This document shows, one piece after another, positions 43,764 through 50,941 of a stretch of 64,000 bases of DNA. The stretch is taken from IMG/VR virus record IMGVR_UViG_3300009126_000274, positions 1 through 64,000 of that record; one strand, given 5' to 3'. Each line of letters starts with the position of its first letter. Positions within the stretch are counted from its first letter, which is position 1. The position numbers were made by a program, and so were the translations under genes. Below the pieces are notes generated by a model. It had not been told where the DNA came from. It worked only from the letters and a program-made list of their open reading frames with translations, and ran no database searches. The stretch is from a virus.

Positions 43764-43995
43764 TTATTTTCCTCTCTAACTCGTCTATCTTGTTTGCGAG
43801 TAAGGGATAGTCCCTTCTCCATTTAACTTCTTTTTTGGCCACTTCTATATCATATTTTTCAGACAAATAATTCATAAATTTATCTACCTTTAACTGAAAC
43901 CATTTGCCTGCTTTAGTATTTAAAAACCATTTAGCAAATGCTGTACCAAAGGTAGCAGTTGCCATTGATATTAATAATCTATAAACTATTAACAT
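43756..43995 (-). CDS. Small membrane-associated protein next to spanin pair
   Basis: 79 residues: hydrophobic N-terminus (LIVYRLLISMATATFGTAFA), then a charged helix. Located just before the spanin pair, it might be a holin or antiholin, but only one short helix is visible. No family recognised. Confidence 0.5.
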   Translation of the reverse strand: MLIVYRLLISMATATFGTAFAKWFLNTKAGKWFQLKVDKFMNYLSEKYDIEVAKKEVKWRRDYPLLANKIDELERKINE

Positions 43996-44615
43996 TTAAA
44001 TTCTTCCGCAAGTAGGAATCTTTTAAAGTCTTTATATCCTGTTTCGCCTTCGTTTAACTTCATGCCTTCTCTTGTTGCTTTATATAATTTTTTAGCATGA
44101 TCGTCAGCATGGTTAGTATGTAACCCTGCTTTAAACGATTTGTAATCACCATTTCTAGCGTGGTCTCTCATTTTTGTACCACTAATTCCTGCTACACCTG
44201 TAGCATCAGGGTCTCTTTGGCCTGCTGAAAGTATATGTATTTTCTTATAATTGTATTCTTTTCCATTATACTTTTTAGCTAATGATTTAAAGTCTTTTAC
44301 TCTATCACTACCAACTACCATTGTTGCGTGTGTATGTCCTTCTTGATTAAACTTCTTTAATTGGGCTAAGAAATGTGGGTGATCTTTTGTTGAATGCTCA
44401 AAATTAACATCTGGATGCACATGTCTTAAAAATTCTTTTTTATGTTCGTGGTGTAAAGGGTCTGCCTTATGATGTTGTTTATGACTCACTATTACAGCAT
44501 GATTTGCCCCTATCTTATCTGCATGTGACTTAACTTTATCTACGACTTTGCTATGGCCAGCAGTAGGTGGGTTCATACGGCCGTATGAAAATACAATATG
44601 TTTGTCTTCTGCCAT
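43989..44615 (-). CDS. HIGH-type nucleotidyltransferase
   Basis: 208 residues. GRMNPPTAGHSKV at 12-24 is the T/HxGH signature of adenylyl/cytidylyltransferases, and GISGTKMRDH matches the ISGTKxR C-terminal motif seen in NadM/NMNAT-like proteins. Substrate unclear (NMN, glycerol phosphate or similar). Known as a conserved protein of T4-like marine phages. Next to a ligase-like protein. Confidence 0.7.
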   Translation of the reverse strand: MAEDKHIVFSYGRMNPPTAGHSKVVDKVKSHADKIGANHAVIVSHKQHHKADPLHHEHKKEFLRHVHPDVNFEHSTKDHPHFLAQLKKFNQEGHTHATMVVGSDRVKDFKSLAKKYNGKEYNYKKIHILSAGQRDPDATGVAGISGTKMRDHARNGDYKSFKAGLHTNHADDHAKKLYKATREGMKLNEGETGYKDFKRFLLAEEFKC

Positions 44616-44616
44616 A

Positions 44617-44667
44617 TTAATTGCTACAAGTACATGGATCGCATTTACAGCTTTCGCATTTGCACAT
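44617..44667 (-). CDS. 16-residue Cys-rich metallothionein-like peptide
   Basis: ATG at 44667 with a near-perfect aggaggc ribosome site 7 nt upstream. Product MCKCESCKCDPCTCSN has six Cys in C-x-C and C-x2-C spacing, like metallothionein clusters. It ends 1 bp before the next gene's start. The combination of strong ribosome site, regular Cys spacing and position argues for a real gene. Metal binding is inferred. Confidence 0.6.
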   Translation of the reverse strand: MCKCESCKCDPCTCSN

Positions 44668-44681
44668 GATTGCCTCCTGTT

Positions 44682-44882
44682 TTATTCTTCATCTAATAAC
44701 TCTTGTATTTCTTCTTCTAGACGATACCATTCCATACCTTTGGTTACTTCTTGCTGTTTTCTCAATTCTTCTATTCTTTGTTTCTTTCTTCGATACTCTT
44801 TTCCTTCTTCAAGCATCTTGTCAACTACTTTCTGCAACTTTTTAAAGTCTTCGTCCCCCATGGTTAACATATCCCAATACAT
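44682..44882 (-). CDS. Small acidic coiled-coil protein
   Basis: 66 residues, MYWDMLTMGDEDFKKLQKVV followed by Lys/Glu helix, ending LLDEE. aaggataagg ribosome site. Lies between the ligase-like gene and the Cys-rich peptide. Function unknown. Confidence 0.6.
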   Translation of the reverse strand: MYWDMLTMGDEDFKKLQKVVDKMLEEGKEYRRKKQRIEELRKQQEVTKGMEWYRLEEEIQELLDEE

Positions 44883-44886
44883 ATCC

Positions 44887-46038
44887 TTATCCTTTATTAA
44901 AATTAGCAGCGCTAAATTCTTTTCTGTCTACAAATTTAGAAGGTCTGCCATTTCTTATAGCTACAAATCCTTCTGGTTTACTCTCTGCTCCTGCTATCTC
45001 ATGCCCCCATTGTGACTTCTGAGATAGAGTGTTGGTTATAATATTCTTGGCCGATTGCAAATGTTTGTGCATATTCATAGGGCCTTCAAAGTGCTCTTTA
45101 TTCTTATTTATGTGATCTATTGTATTATCTTTGGTTGTTTGATGCCTGGCCTTAGCTGCGTCAGTTTTTACACCATCTATTTTCTTTTGATGTGTAGCTG
45201 AATGATGTTCTACAAAACCTTCGTGGGAATGTTCTGTCCCTGTTCTTACCGTGTGGTTTATATACGTTTTTAAAGCAGTAGAGTGCTTACCTACTGTGTC
45301 GTGATGTTCGTCTGGTGTGTTTTTAAAGTGTGCTACTGCTTGTTGTAGGTGATGATCTACTTGTTTCCTGTCCTCTAAGGAGTATCTATTTTGAGATGTA
45401 TCGTGTGTAGTATCCATCAAATGAACGTCCTTATGCCCCTTAAAATGGCTCATATCAGGGTTATGTACTGCCTTTAATGACTTAATGTCCTTGCCTTCGT
45501 ACTGTGTATGTACTGCTAATCCTAGCTTAGCTTTCGATGCTTTTTTACCGTGTTCTGAATCTGCCGGGGCGTGATATGTAATTGTATTAGGTGTAAATTC
45601 TACTCTATTTCCGTTCTGCTTTACCCCTGTGTGCATAACATCTGCTTGATATATGCCTTGTGGTTTAATTTTATGTGCGTGATCTAATGATGCTTTAAGT
45701 TTTTCTACTAAACCTGGCGCATGGCCGTGATTCTTTTCTATATCTTCAGGTGTGTAGTTTATCTTAGGAGTTTTATTGAATGCTGATTTAGATGCTACAA
45801 AGAACTTCTTTGTTTCAGGATGCTCGCCGAATACAATAGCAGGACTGCCATCGTATTTCATTGTAACAGCTGTGTCCTTACCACCCTTTCCAGATAGCTT
45901 TTTGTGCATATCATTAACGGTGTGAAAGGCATGTCCAAACCCTTTTTTGCCTGCATGTATGACGTGATCTTCGACATGCTCTAGGTGTTTGAGTTTGTCC
46001 TCATCTTGTTGTTCAGTTAAAAATTCAGTAAACCTCAT
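44887..46038 (-). CDS. DUF6267-like protein with ligase-type KxDG motif
   Basis: 383 residues, His-rich. VTMKYDGSPAIVFG places Lys61 in a K-x-D-G nucleotidyl-lysine motif, as in RNA/DNA ligases. The N-terminus (MRFTEFLTEQQ) ends at an L-x-E type site like T4 prohead protease targets. A late box sits 5 nt before the ATG with no ribosome site. Ligase or nucleotidyltransferase activity is suggested, not shown. Confidence 0.65.
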   Translation of the reverse strand: MRFTEFLTEQQDEDKLKHLEHVEDHVIHAGKKGFGHAFHTVNDMHKKLSGKGGKDTAVTMKYDGSPAIVFGEHPETKKFFVASKSAFNKTPKINYTPEDIEKNHGHAPGLVEKLKASLDHAHKIKPQGIYQADVMHTGVKQNGNRVEFTPNTITYHAPADSEHGKKASKAKLGLAVHTQYEGKDIKSLKAVHNPDMSHFKGHKDVHLMDTTHDTSQNRYSLEDRKQVDHHLQQAVAHFKNTPDEHHDTVGKHSTALKTYINHTVRTGTEHSHEGFVEHHSATHQKKIDGVKTDAAKARHQTTKDNTIDHINKNKEHFEGPMNMHKHLQSAKNIITNTLSQKSQWGHEIAGAESKPEGFVAIRNGRPSKFVDRKEFSAANFNKG

Positions 46039-46043
46039 ACCAG

Positions 46044-46051
46044 TATTTATA
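46044..46051 (-). promoter_or_regulatory. Late promoter box 5 nt before ATG
   Basis: TATAAATA on the minus strand, 5 nt before the ATG at 46038, so transcription is predicted to begin at the start codon. The same geometry occurs for the lipase gene at 17165. Confidence 0.65.
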
Positions 46052-46817
46052 ATAATTTAATGAACGGAAAATTTAATCTCTTCTTTACCGTTCCTTTTAG
46101 TTTTCTAACCTCTGACTCTCTTAAAGGAACATAAAAGAACTCATCATCTATATATTTTGTCTTTGACTCGTCACCTTTTACTATTCCATGTCTCCCTAAT
46201 CTATCTAAAACAATAGAAGTTTCTGTATATGTTACGTCTGCTCCTGTATCTAAAACTCTTTCTATGAATTCCTTATCACCAAAATGGTGGCCTGTGAAAG
46301 ACTCATCATAACCTCCAGCTTCCCAGAACGTTTCTTTACCTATTACAAAGCAATTTCTATGTCCTGGTTGTTGCATTACTGTTTGTTTGGCTGGTACATA
46401 AGCATGATGATAATATAATTTGCCTTCTTCAAACTTTTTCCTTTTTAATCTAGCAATATCAGGAGCGTACATACGCATATCCATATCAAAAAATGCTATG
46501 AAATCTGTTTCTGCGTAGTGTGCTATTAAATTTCTACAACCATGTGAGTTGAACCCTAGGTTTCTAGTGCATTTCCATAGCTGTATGGTGGGTCCTGAAT
46601 CAGGTATCCAAACATCTTTTAGTATTTCGTATGCTTGAAATATCTCTGAACCATCATCGACGATAAATATATCTATTTGATCTGGCCAAGTCTGCCAAAC
46701 TTTGATTTGTTCTTCTAAACGCTCCGGTTCTTGAAAATAAGTATAACCTGCTGTAAACCTATTCTTCAACCTGGATGTTCGTGATGTCTTCTGCGGGAAA
46801 GTCAATTGCGTCTCCAT
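46047..46817 (-). CDS. Glycosyltransferase family 2-like
   Basis: 256 residues. FIVDDGSE and FFDMDMRM (D-x-D) are the nucleotide-sugar binding motifs of GT-A enzymes; PGHRNCFVIGKETFWEAGGY and GDKEF follow. No membrane segment. Likely transfers a sugar to a phage or host glycan or protein. Overlaps the upstream gene by 59 bp. Confidence 0.8.
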   Translation of the reverse strand: METQLTFPQKTSRTSRLKNRFTAGYTYFQEPERLEEQIKVWQTWPDQIDIFIVDDGSEIFQAYEILKDVWIPDSGPTIQLWKCTRNLGFNSHGCRNLIAHYAETDFIAFFDMDMRMYAPDIARLKRKKFEEGKLYYHHAYVPAKQTVMQQPGHRNCFVIGKETFWEAGGYDESFTGHHFGDKEFIERVLDTGADVTYTETSIVLDRLGRHGIVKGDESKTKYIDDEFFYVPLRESEVRKLKGTVKKRLNFPFIKLL

Positions 46818-47088
46818 ATCTTAACTGGAAATTTTCGTTATGTGTCAAATTATTTTGTTCATAAACTTCATGACCTGTTATAACTTCAATAACTGTGGGA
46901 GTAATTCTTCCTTCTAATATATGTTGAAGTGAAGTTATCATTGCACCGATTTCCTCTAGTGTAGGAACCTTGTTGGTTCTGCCTACAATGTATTCTCTAC
47001 TACCAACTGACTGCCACATAGGAAAGTCTCTACTCTCTCCTTTGGACTCCCAAATGTTAGTGCATGCTACGACCTTCAGTTGAGGCAT
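46759..47088 (-). CDS. Hypothetical protein
   Basis: 109 residues starting MPQLKVVACTNIWESKGESR. No domain recognised. Overlaps the glycosyltransferase by 59 bp and the upstream gene by 32 bp; alternatives for the downstream start exist. Confidence 0.5.
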   Translation of the reverse strand: MPQLKVVACTNIWESKGESRDFPMWQSVGSREYIVGRTNKVPTLEEIGAMITSLQHILEGRITPTVIEVITGHEVYEQNNLTHNENFQLRYGDAIDFPAEDITNIQVEE

Positions 47089-47254
47089 CGTATATCTCCA
47101 GTTTATCTTTTACGTCAGCTATATCTATATTGTTTTTAACAGCTAATGTCTCAGCTGTATGTTTCCAATATGCTCTAAAGCTGGGTTCCATAGTTCTATT
47201 TTCTGCTTTTAAACAGTTAATCACTCTTTGTAGTGCTGTTGTTTTCATTTTCAC
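47057..47254 (-). CDS. Small hypothetical protein
   Basis: 65 residues (MKMKTTALQRVINCLKAENR), helical, with ATG at 47248 as an alternative start. A tgagtgaaa-like purine run precedes. Overlaps the TagD-like gene by 38 bp. Confidence 0.5.
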   Translation of the reverse strand: MKMKTTALQRVINCLKAENRTMEPSFRAYWKHTAETLAVKNNIDIADVKDKLEIYDASTEGRSMH

Positions 47255-47681
47255 TCCTTGCGGTTCTACTTCTGAGATCAGTTGTGCTAAACGAATGATC
47301 TCTTTTATTATAAATTATTTCAATTTTTCTTTGATGGCATATTGCCTTTGCTGTAAATTCCTTACTTTTATATTCTTCACCTATAATTCTTACATTTAAA
47401 GGTAAGGTTAAAAATAAGTCCTCTAAGTCTTTTTCAGTATTGTACATGACTATCTCATCTACAAATTTTACACCTGCTAATTGTATTTGTCTTTCTACAA
47501 TACTTTGGACAGGATAATTCTTCTCTGATCTATCGATGGTTGGGTCTACTTGTAAAGCTGCTATTAAATAATCACAATGTCTTTTGGCTTCTTCTAACAT
47601 TACAATATGGCCAGCATGTAGAAAATCAAACGTGCTACATGTTATTCCTACCTTGCCAACATCCTTATAATCTAATCGCAT
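47217..47681 (-). CDS. Glycerol-3-phosphate cytidylyltransferase-like (TagD type)
   Basis: 154 residues. TFDFLHAGHI (HAGH at 22-25) and FSTTDLRSR match the HxGH and S-S-T-x-x-x-R signatures of TagD-type enzymes (about 130 residues). Would make CDP-glycerol or a related CDP-polyol from CTP. With the glycosyltransferase and other sugar genes it points to a phage-encoded glycan pathway. Confidence 0.8.
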   Translation of the reverse strand: MRLDYKDVGKVGITCSTFDFLHAGHIVMLEEAKRHCDYLIAALQVDPTIDRSEKNYPVQSIVERQIQLAGVKFVDEIVMYNTEKDLEDLFLTLPLNVRIIGEEYKSKEFTAKAICHQRKIEIIYNKRDHSFSTTDLRSRTARSENENNSTTKSD

Positions 47682-48169
47682 ACTTCCTTACCCCATCTCT
47701 CGATTTCGTCTGTTATATAGTCTGGCAAATCTGAAGGATCACCATCTATTTTATCATGTTCTATTTTAAACCAACCACCACTCTCTTCTCTAATGTCTAT
47801 ATCTTCATCTCTCCACCAATAGACACCAGCAAAATTATAAAACTCATCCACATAAGTCATGGTTAATTTAATATTTGGATCTAATCCGGATAAGTCTTCT
47901 GATAATATTCTAAAGAAATTGTTAGGCGAAATCCAGGCGGAAGTAATACTTACTTCTGTTCCCATGAATTCAGTGACGTTAGCTTTTCTAGGACCTATGT
48001 TGAATTCCATAAATTCAACGTCAGCATATTCATCATCAGGTAAGATGTGAGAATATTCTAGTCCTGTTTCACCGATTTCTTCCAACCAGTTAAATACATC
48101 TAGAAATGCTTCTTCTGACTCTTTGTTGCCTGATACGAATTTTATGGTGCTATAGACGTTGTTTGCCAT
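47672..48169 (-). CDS. Hypothetical protein (Api92-like fold)
   Basis: 165 residues starting MANNVYSTIKFVSGNKESEE, resembling DUF1281/Api92-like phage proteins: ferredoxin-like first part, GVYWWRDEDID later. Acidic. Overlaps both neighbours by 10-20 bp. Function unknown. Confidence 0.55.
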   Translation of the reverse strand: MANNVYSTIKFVSGNKESEEAFLDVFNWLEEIGETGLEYSHILPDDEYADVEFMEFNIGPRKANVTEFMGTEVSITSAWISPNNFFRILSEDLSGLDPNIKLTMTYVDEFYNFAGVYWWRDEDIDIREESGGWFKIEHDKIDGDPSDLPDYITDEIERWGKEVCD

Positions 48170-48380
48170 TTTTCTTCCTTTGGTTGACGAATTCTTTTGC
48201 CATTTCTTTAGAGTACTCCTCTCCTACTTTTTTATCTGGATTAAATACAAAGTTCGTAAAAACTTCTTCTCCATCTCTAATATATGTTACCTTGTGCATA
48301 TGTTCTCCACAGCTTTCTCTACTGTATTCAACATTTGCGCCTAAAAATTCGTCTCCAAAAGAAGCAACTAGCACATTCAA
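48150..48380 (-). CDS. Hypothetical protein
   Basis: 76 residues, MNVLVASFGDEFLGANVEYS; mid part HKVTYIRDGEEVFTNFVFNP, beta-rich, and Lys-rich end. No family recognised. Overlaps neighbours by 4-20 bp. Confidence 0.6.
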   Translation of the reverse strand: MNVLVASFGDEFLGANVEYSRESCGEHMHKVTYIRDGEEVFTNFVFNPDKKVGEEYSKEMAKEFVNQRKKNGKQRL

Positions 48381-48583
48381 TCCTTGCGGAAATGTTTATC
48401 AATTGCTAATAGTTTATCTTCTGCCTCAGCAATCTTTATTAATTCTCCATCGATTGCTGCTATAATATCTGGGTGCTCTCCTATTCCTGCTGGATTTGTC
48501 AAGTAGACTATTATGTTAGCTTTGGCAGAGCCTATCTCACCATTGTATTTTGCTACTAAACCTTCTATTAATTGTTGTTTCAT
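48377..48583 (-). CDS. Conserved hypothetical phage protein
   Basis: 68 residues, MKQQLIEGLVAKYNGEIGSA, then KANIIVYLTNPAGIGEHPDI, similar to small proteins of marine T4-like phages. aggaaag ribosome site next to the tRNA end. Function unknown. Confidence 0.65.
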   Translation of the reverse strand: MKQQLIEGLVAKYNGEIGSAKANIIVYLTNPAGIGEHPDIIAAIDGELIKIAEAEDKLLAIDKHFRKD

Positions 48584-48596
48584 ATTCTTTCCTGTC

Positions 48597-48672
48597 TGGA
48601 GCTAGAGATAGGACTTGAACCTACGACCTGAGGTTTACAAAACCCCTGCTCTACCATCTGAGCTACTCTAGC
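48597..48672 (-). tRNA. tRNA-Thr (anticodon UGU)
   Basis: Complete cloverleaf on the minus strand: 7-bp acceptor GCTAGAG/CTCTAGC, D-arm GCTC/GAGC, anticodon loop TTTGTAA with UGU, T-arm with GGTTCAAGTCC, and encoded CCA. Reads ACA/ACG-type threonine codons, useful in an AT-rich genome. It lies in the early transcript started by the promoter at 48895, upstream of three small genes. Confidence 0.9.
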
Positions 48673-48894
48673 ATTTAAATCTAGTAGGCCTTTTATTTTT
48701 GTTACAGTAGTCACGCATGCGCTTGTTATATACCTAGGACTCTGTTTATTTATCATAGTTTTTTCTCATCATAGTTATTTGTGGTGTTTTAGCACTGACG
48801 CAAAGGCAAACCACATACCTGTCTCACCTATTCTGTTGCCAATCCAGGTGGCAGATCCGAATCTAAGTCAAAATGTGCAGGGATACAGGAAAAA

Positions 48895-48923
48895 ATTATC
48901 AAACTATATCCCTCCACGGTCAA
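48895..48923 (-). promoter_or_regulatory. Sigma70-type promoter for the tRNA transcript
   Basis: Minus-strand -35 TTGACC (48923-48918), 17 bp, -10 GATAAT (48900-48895). Directs an RNA with a leader of about 210 nt before the tRNA; that leader has a GTGGT...ACCAC inverted pair near 48790-48823 and no convincing gene. Confidence 0.6.
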
Positions 48924-48929
48924 GCATCC

Positions 48930-49184
48930 TTATGAAAAGCTAACGTTAGCTGCGTGTGCTGCTGCTACCATAGCTCGACTTGGGGTGCCAAGGCGATAAG
49001 TTGTATTACCTGCCTTGTTCACGTTGGTATAAATTGCATACCCTGCAGCTCTGAGTTCTGAAACTCTAGCTGGGAGTTGCTGAATACCAAGACGTGATCT
49101 AGCTTGTCCAATAGACAAGCTTTTGCCAGTGTTCAAAAAATTCAAGATTTTTTGAGGCTGACTTACCACTTTACGAGTTCCCAT
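48930..49184 (-). CDS. Helix-turn-helix protein
   Basis: 84 residues from ATG 49184 (ggagg upstream). SLSIGQARSRLGIQQLPARV is a winged-HTH recognition-type segment followed by a beta wing (YAIYTNVNKAGNTTYRLG). Resembles HTH proteins of T4-like marine phages that may regulate transcription. Sits directly upstream of the tRNA promoter. Confidence 0.7.
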   Translation of the reverse strand: MGTRKVVSQPQKILNFLNTGKSLSIGQARSRLGIQQLPARVSELRAAGYAIYTNVNKAGNTTYRLGTPSRAMVAAAHAANVSFS

Positions 49185-49210
49185 GTTATAGGCCTCCATA
49201 TTATTGGTTA

Positions 49211-49540
49211 CTAAAGCGTCCCTTCATTTACAATCGTGTCAGATGAAACAGCAGGTGCTGCTACATTAACAGTTCTTGTAGACTTAGGAACATTACGATA
49301 CACAACCTTTTGCAATGCGTCCCTTACTTCAAATTGAGAAGATAACTCCTCATTTTGTAATAAGAATTTGGATGCGTCTTGCTTGGTCATGGCTTCCGGT
49401 AATTCACAAAACCAAGTATCGGTGTTGTCATTAGCCGTAAGTTTTTTAATACGAGAAACCATATCATTACCAAATCTAGCCTTAGTCTGGCCGGATGCTG
49501 TAACGCTATAGCCTGCGTATGTAAATAATTGTTCAGTCAT
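49211..49540 (-). CDS. Hypothetical early protein
   Basis: 109 residues from ATG 49540, with ggagaaa 8 nt upstream. MTEQLFTYAGYSVTASGQTK then a helical C-terminal part. Has its own strong promoter. No family recognised; expression with the HTH gene is likely. Confidence 0.65.
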   Translation of the reverse strand: MTEQLFTYAGYSVTASGQTKARFGNDMVSRIKKLTANDNTDTWFCELPEAMTKQDASKFLLQNEELSSQFEVRDALQKVVYRNVPKSTRTVNVAAPAVSSDTIVNEGTL

Positions 49541-49566
49541 AACAAATTTCTCCATTTAACATATAC

Positions 49567-49595
49567 ATTATAGACTCATACTAAGTATAAGTCAA
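49567..49595 (-). promoter_or_regulatory. Strong sigma70-type promoter
   Basis: Minus-strand -35 TTGACT (49595-49590), 17 bp, -10 TATAAT (49572-49567). Initial sequence GTATATGTTAAATGGAG resembles those after 50029 and 16141. Confidence 0.8.
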
Positions 49596-49619
49596 CTACC
49601 AATAGGACCAAAAAGCTAA

Positions 49620-49997
49620 TTAAGCAGCTTGTCTTAAAAGCCTCTCTATGAGTGGCTCTTTAGAATAAGATATACGATTTTTAAAACAGTAATAACCTGG
49701 GTCCTGGTCTGCATCATTAGCATCCATGTCCCATCTTAAGGCTGTTGGTATATCCCTAGCGCCCATTTGAACAAGTCCACGTAGGTGTGCTTTCCACGCT
49801 TTAAACGCTTCGGCTTCCATTACCCTTTCTTGCTCAAATATTTCATCGGCTTCTTTGGAAAGTCTATCATATGAGTCTCTGGCGTCTTCAACAGTTTCCC
49901 AGTCAGGGCAAAACCTACTACCATATGCGCTCTTATGTAGATCGCTATAATAGACTTGGATCTGTTCTAACTCTGTTAATTCGTCCCATTCTTTCAT
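49620..49997 (-). CDS. Hypothetical helical early protein
   Basis: 125 residues from ATG 49997, chosen because a promoter and purine-rich leader lie just upstream; a longer frame would cross both. Acidic, helical (LEQIQVYYSDLHKSAYGSRF, LIERLLRQAA at the end), contains PDWETVEDARDSYDRLSKEA. Function unknown. Confidence 0.65.
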   Translation of the reverse strand: MKEWDELTELEQIQVYYSDLHKSAYGSRFCPDWETVEDARDSYDRLSKEADEIFEQERVMEAEAFKAWKAHLRGLVQMGARDIPTALRWDMDANDADQDPGYYCFKNRISYSKEPLIERLLRQAA

Positions 49998-50028
49998 ATT
50001 CTTTACCTTTTTTCCAATTTGTACATAC

Positions 50029-50057
50029 ATTATGCACTCTGGCGAACCAAAAGTCAA
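50029..50057 (-). promoter_or_regulatory. Sigma70-type promoter
   Basis: Minus-strand -35 TTGACT (50057-50052), 17 bp, -10 CATAAT (50034-50029). The -35 overlaps the stop of the 2OG gene. Initial sequence GTATGTACAAATTGGA matches the group at 49567 and 16141. Confidence 0.75.
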
Positions 50058-50650
50058 CCTTTTTCTGGTGTTATATCCTCTTGATTTGATTGTTTTTCTG
50101 CATAATGTAAGTAGGTAGTTAGTACATATTTGTCTGAATTTGTTGGATTTTTGCACTGATAAGGGTATTCCCACGTGGGTGGAAACACCACAGCTCTCCC
50201 TTTTCTGGGTTCAACTCCAACAGCTTGTCTTGGAAATTCTGTGTTGCCGTCATTATCTGACAGATACACTCTAAATGCTACGGCTCTAATAGAATCTGAA
50301 TTATCCATCACATCTATATGGCCTGCATAACTGTCCTCTGAATTTGCTCGGAACCTGGTAATAAGAATCTCTTCCATTCCCTGGTGAGCTATTAAATTTG
50401 GTATCTCTAGTTCTTCTAGATATTTGCCATAGAGTTTGGCAATTTGTTCAACTATTCCATTATGAAAGTCTTCTTCAAAATGGTATCTTGTGTATTCATA
50501 TCCGGTTGCTGTTAACCCTTGTTCATCTTCAACAGACTTATGAAGGTCTAAATTTAATTTAAATATGTTGATAAGGTCTTCACAGTTAGAGTCTGAAAAG
50601 ACACCATCAAATATTCTAAGGGCTCCTAATCTTGGGTTTGTTTTTTCCAT
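50054..50650 (-). CDS. 2OG-Fe(II) oxygenase-like, altered distal ligand
   Basis: 198 residues. GHIDVMD provides H111-x-D113 and the beta-helix core (AVAFRVYLSDNDGNTEFP, RKGRAVVFPP). Where the family usually has H-R-x-x-P, this has YPYQCKNPTNSDKY, so the distal His appears replaced by Gln. It may have reduced or different metal use. Early-type neighbours. Confidence 0.6.
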   Translation of the reverse strand: MEKTNPRLGALRIFDGVFSDSNCEDLINIFKLNLDLHKSVEDEQGLTATGYEYTRYHFEEDFHNGIVEQIAKLYGKYLEELEIPNLIAHQGMEEILITRFRANSEDSYAGHIDVMDNSDSIRAVAFRVYLSDNDGNTEFPRQAVGVEPRKGRAVVFPPTWEYPYQCKNPTNSDKYVLTTYLHYAEKQSNQEDITPEKG

Positions 50651-50856
50651 ACTATTTTCACTCCACGTCTTACCAATTCATTAACATATTGTTGTCGTTT
50701 TTTTGGCTTTGTGTTATCATTATTTATAGCATCAAATAATGTCTTCTTTGATTGACATTTTAAATAATAGTGTTCTTCAACAGACCTATTTGTTGATCTT
50801 CCTGTTACTGGATCTTTGAGCCATTTCCTTCCACTGGGTTTAAATTTAGCTGGCAT
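50626..50856 (-). CDS. Small basic conserved phage protein
   Basis: 76 residues from ATG 50856 (aagga upstream). MPAKFKPSGRKWLKDPVTGR, later KKTLFDAINNDNTKPKKRQQ and ELVRRGVKIVWKK; similar to small proteins in marine T4-like phages. Overlaps the 2OG gene by 25 bp. Confidence 0.65.
   Translation of the reverse strand: MPAKFKPSGRKWLKDPVTGRSTNRSVEEHYYLKCQSKKTLFDAINNDNTKPKKRQQYVNELVRRGVKIVWKKQTQD
50721..50728 (-). promoter_or_regulatory. Late promoter box inside small basic gene
   Basis: TATAAATA on the minus strand, 70 nt before the 2OG oxygenase ATG at 50650. It lies within coding DNA, and one such 8-mer is easily found by chance in AT-rich DNA. Confidence 0.3.
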
Positions 50857-50941
50857 TATTTTTCCTTCTTTCGTCCCAACGACCAATATAGTATGAAACT
50901 ATACTCACTATTATAAAGTTCATTATCATATAATATTCCAT
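50846..50941 (-). CDS. 31-residue membrane microprotein
   Basis: ATG at 50941 overlaps the previous TGA stop (TGATG) and has aggagaag upstream. Peptide MEYYMIMNFIIVSIVSYYIG then charged tail. One transmembrane helix. Overlaps the next gene by 11 bp. Function unknown. Confidence 0.6.
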   Translation of the reverse strand: MEYYMIMNFIIVSIVSYYIGRWDERRKNNAS

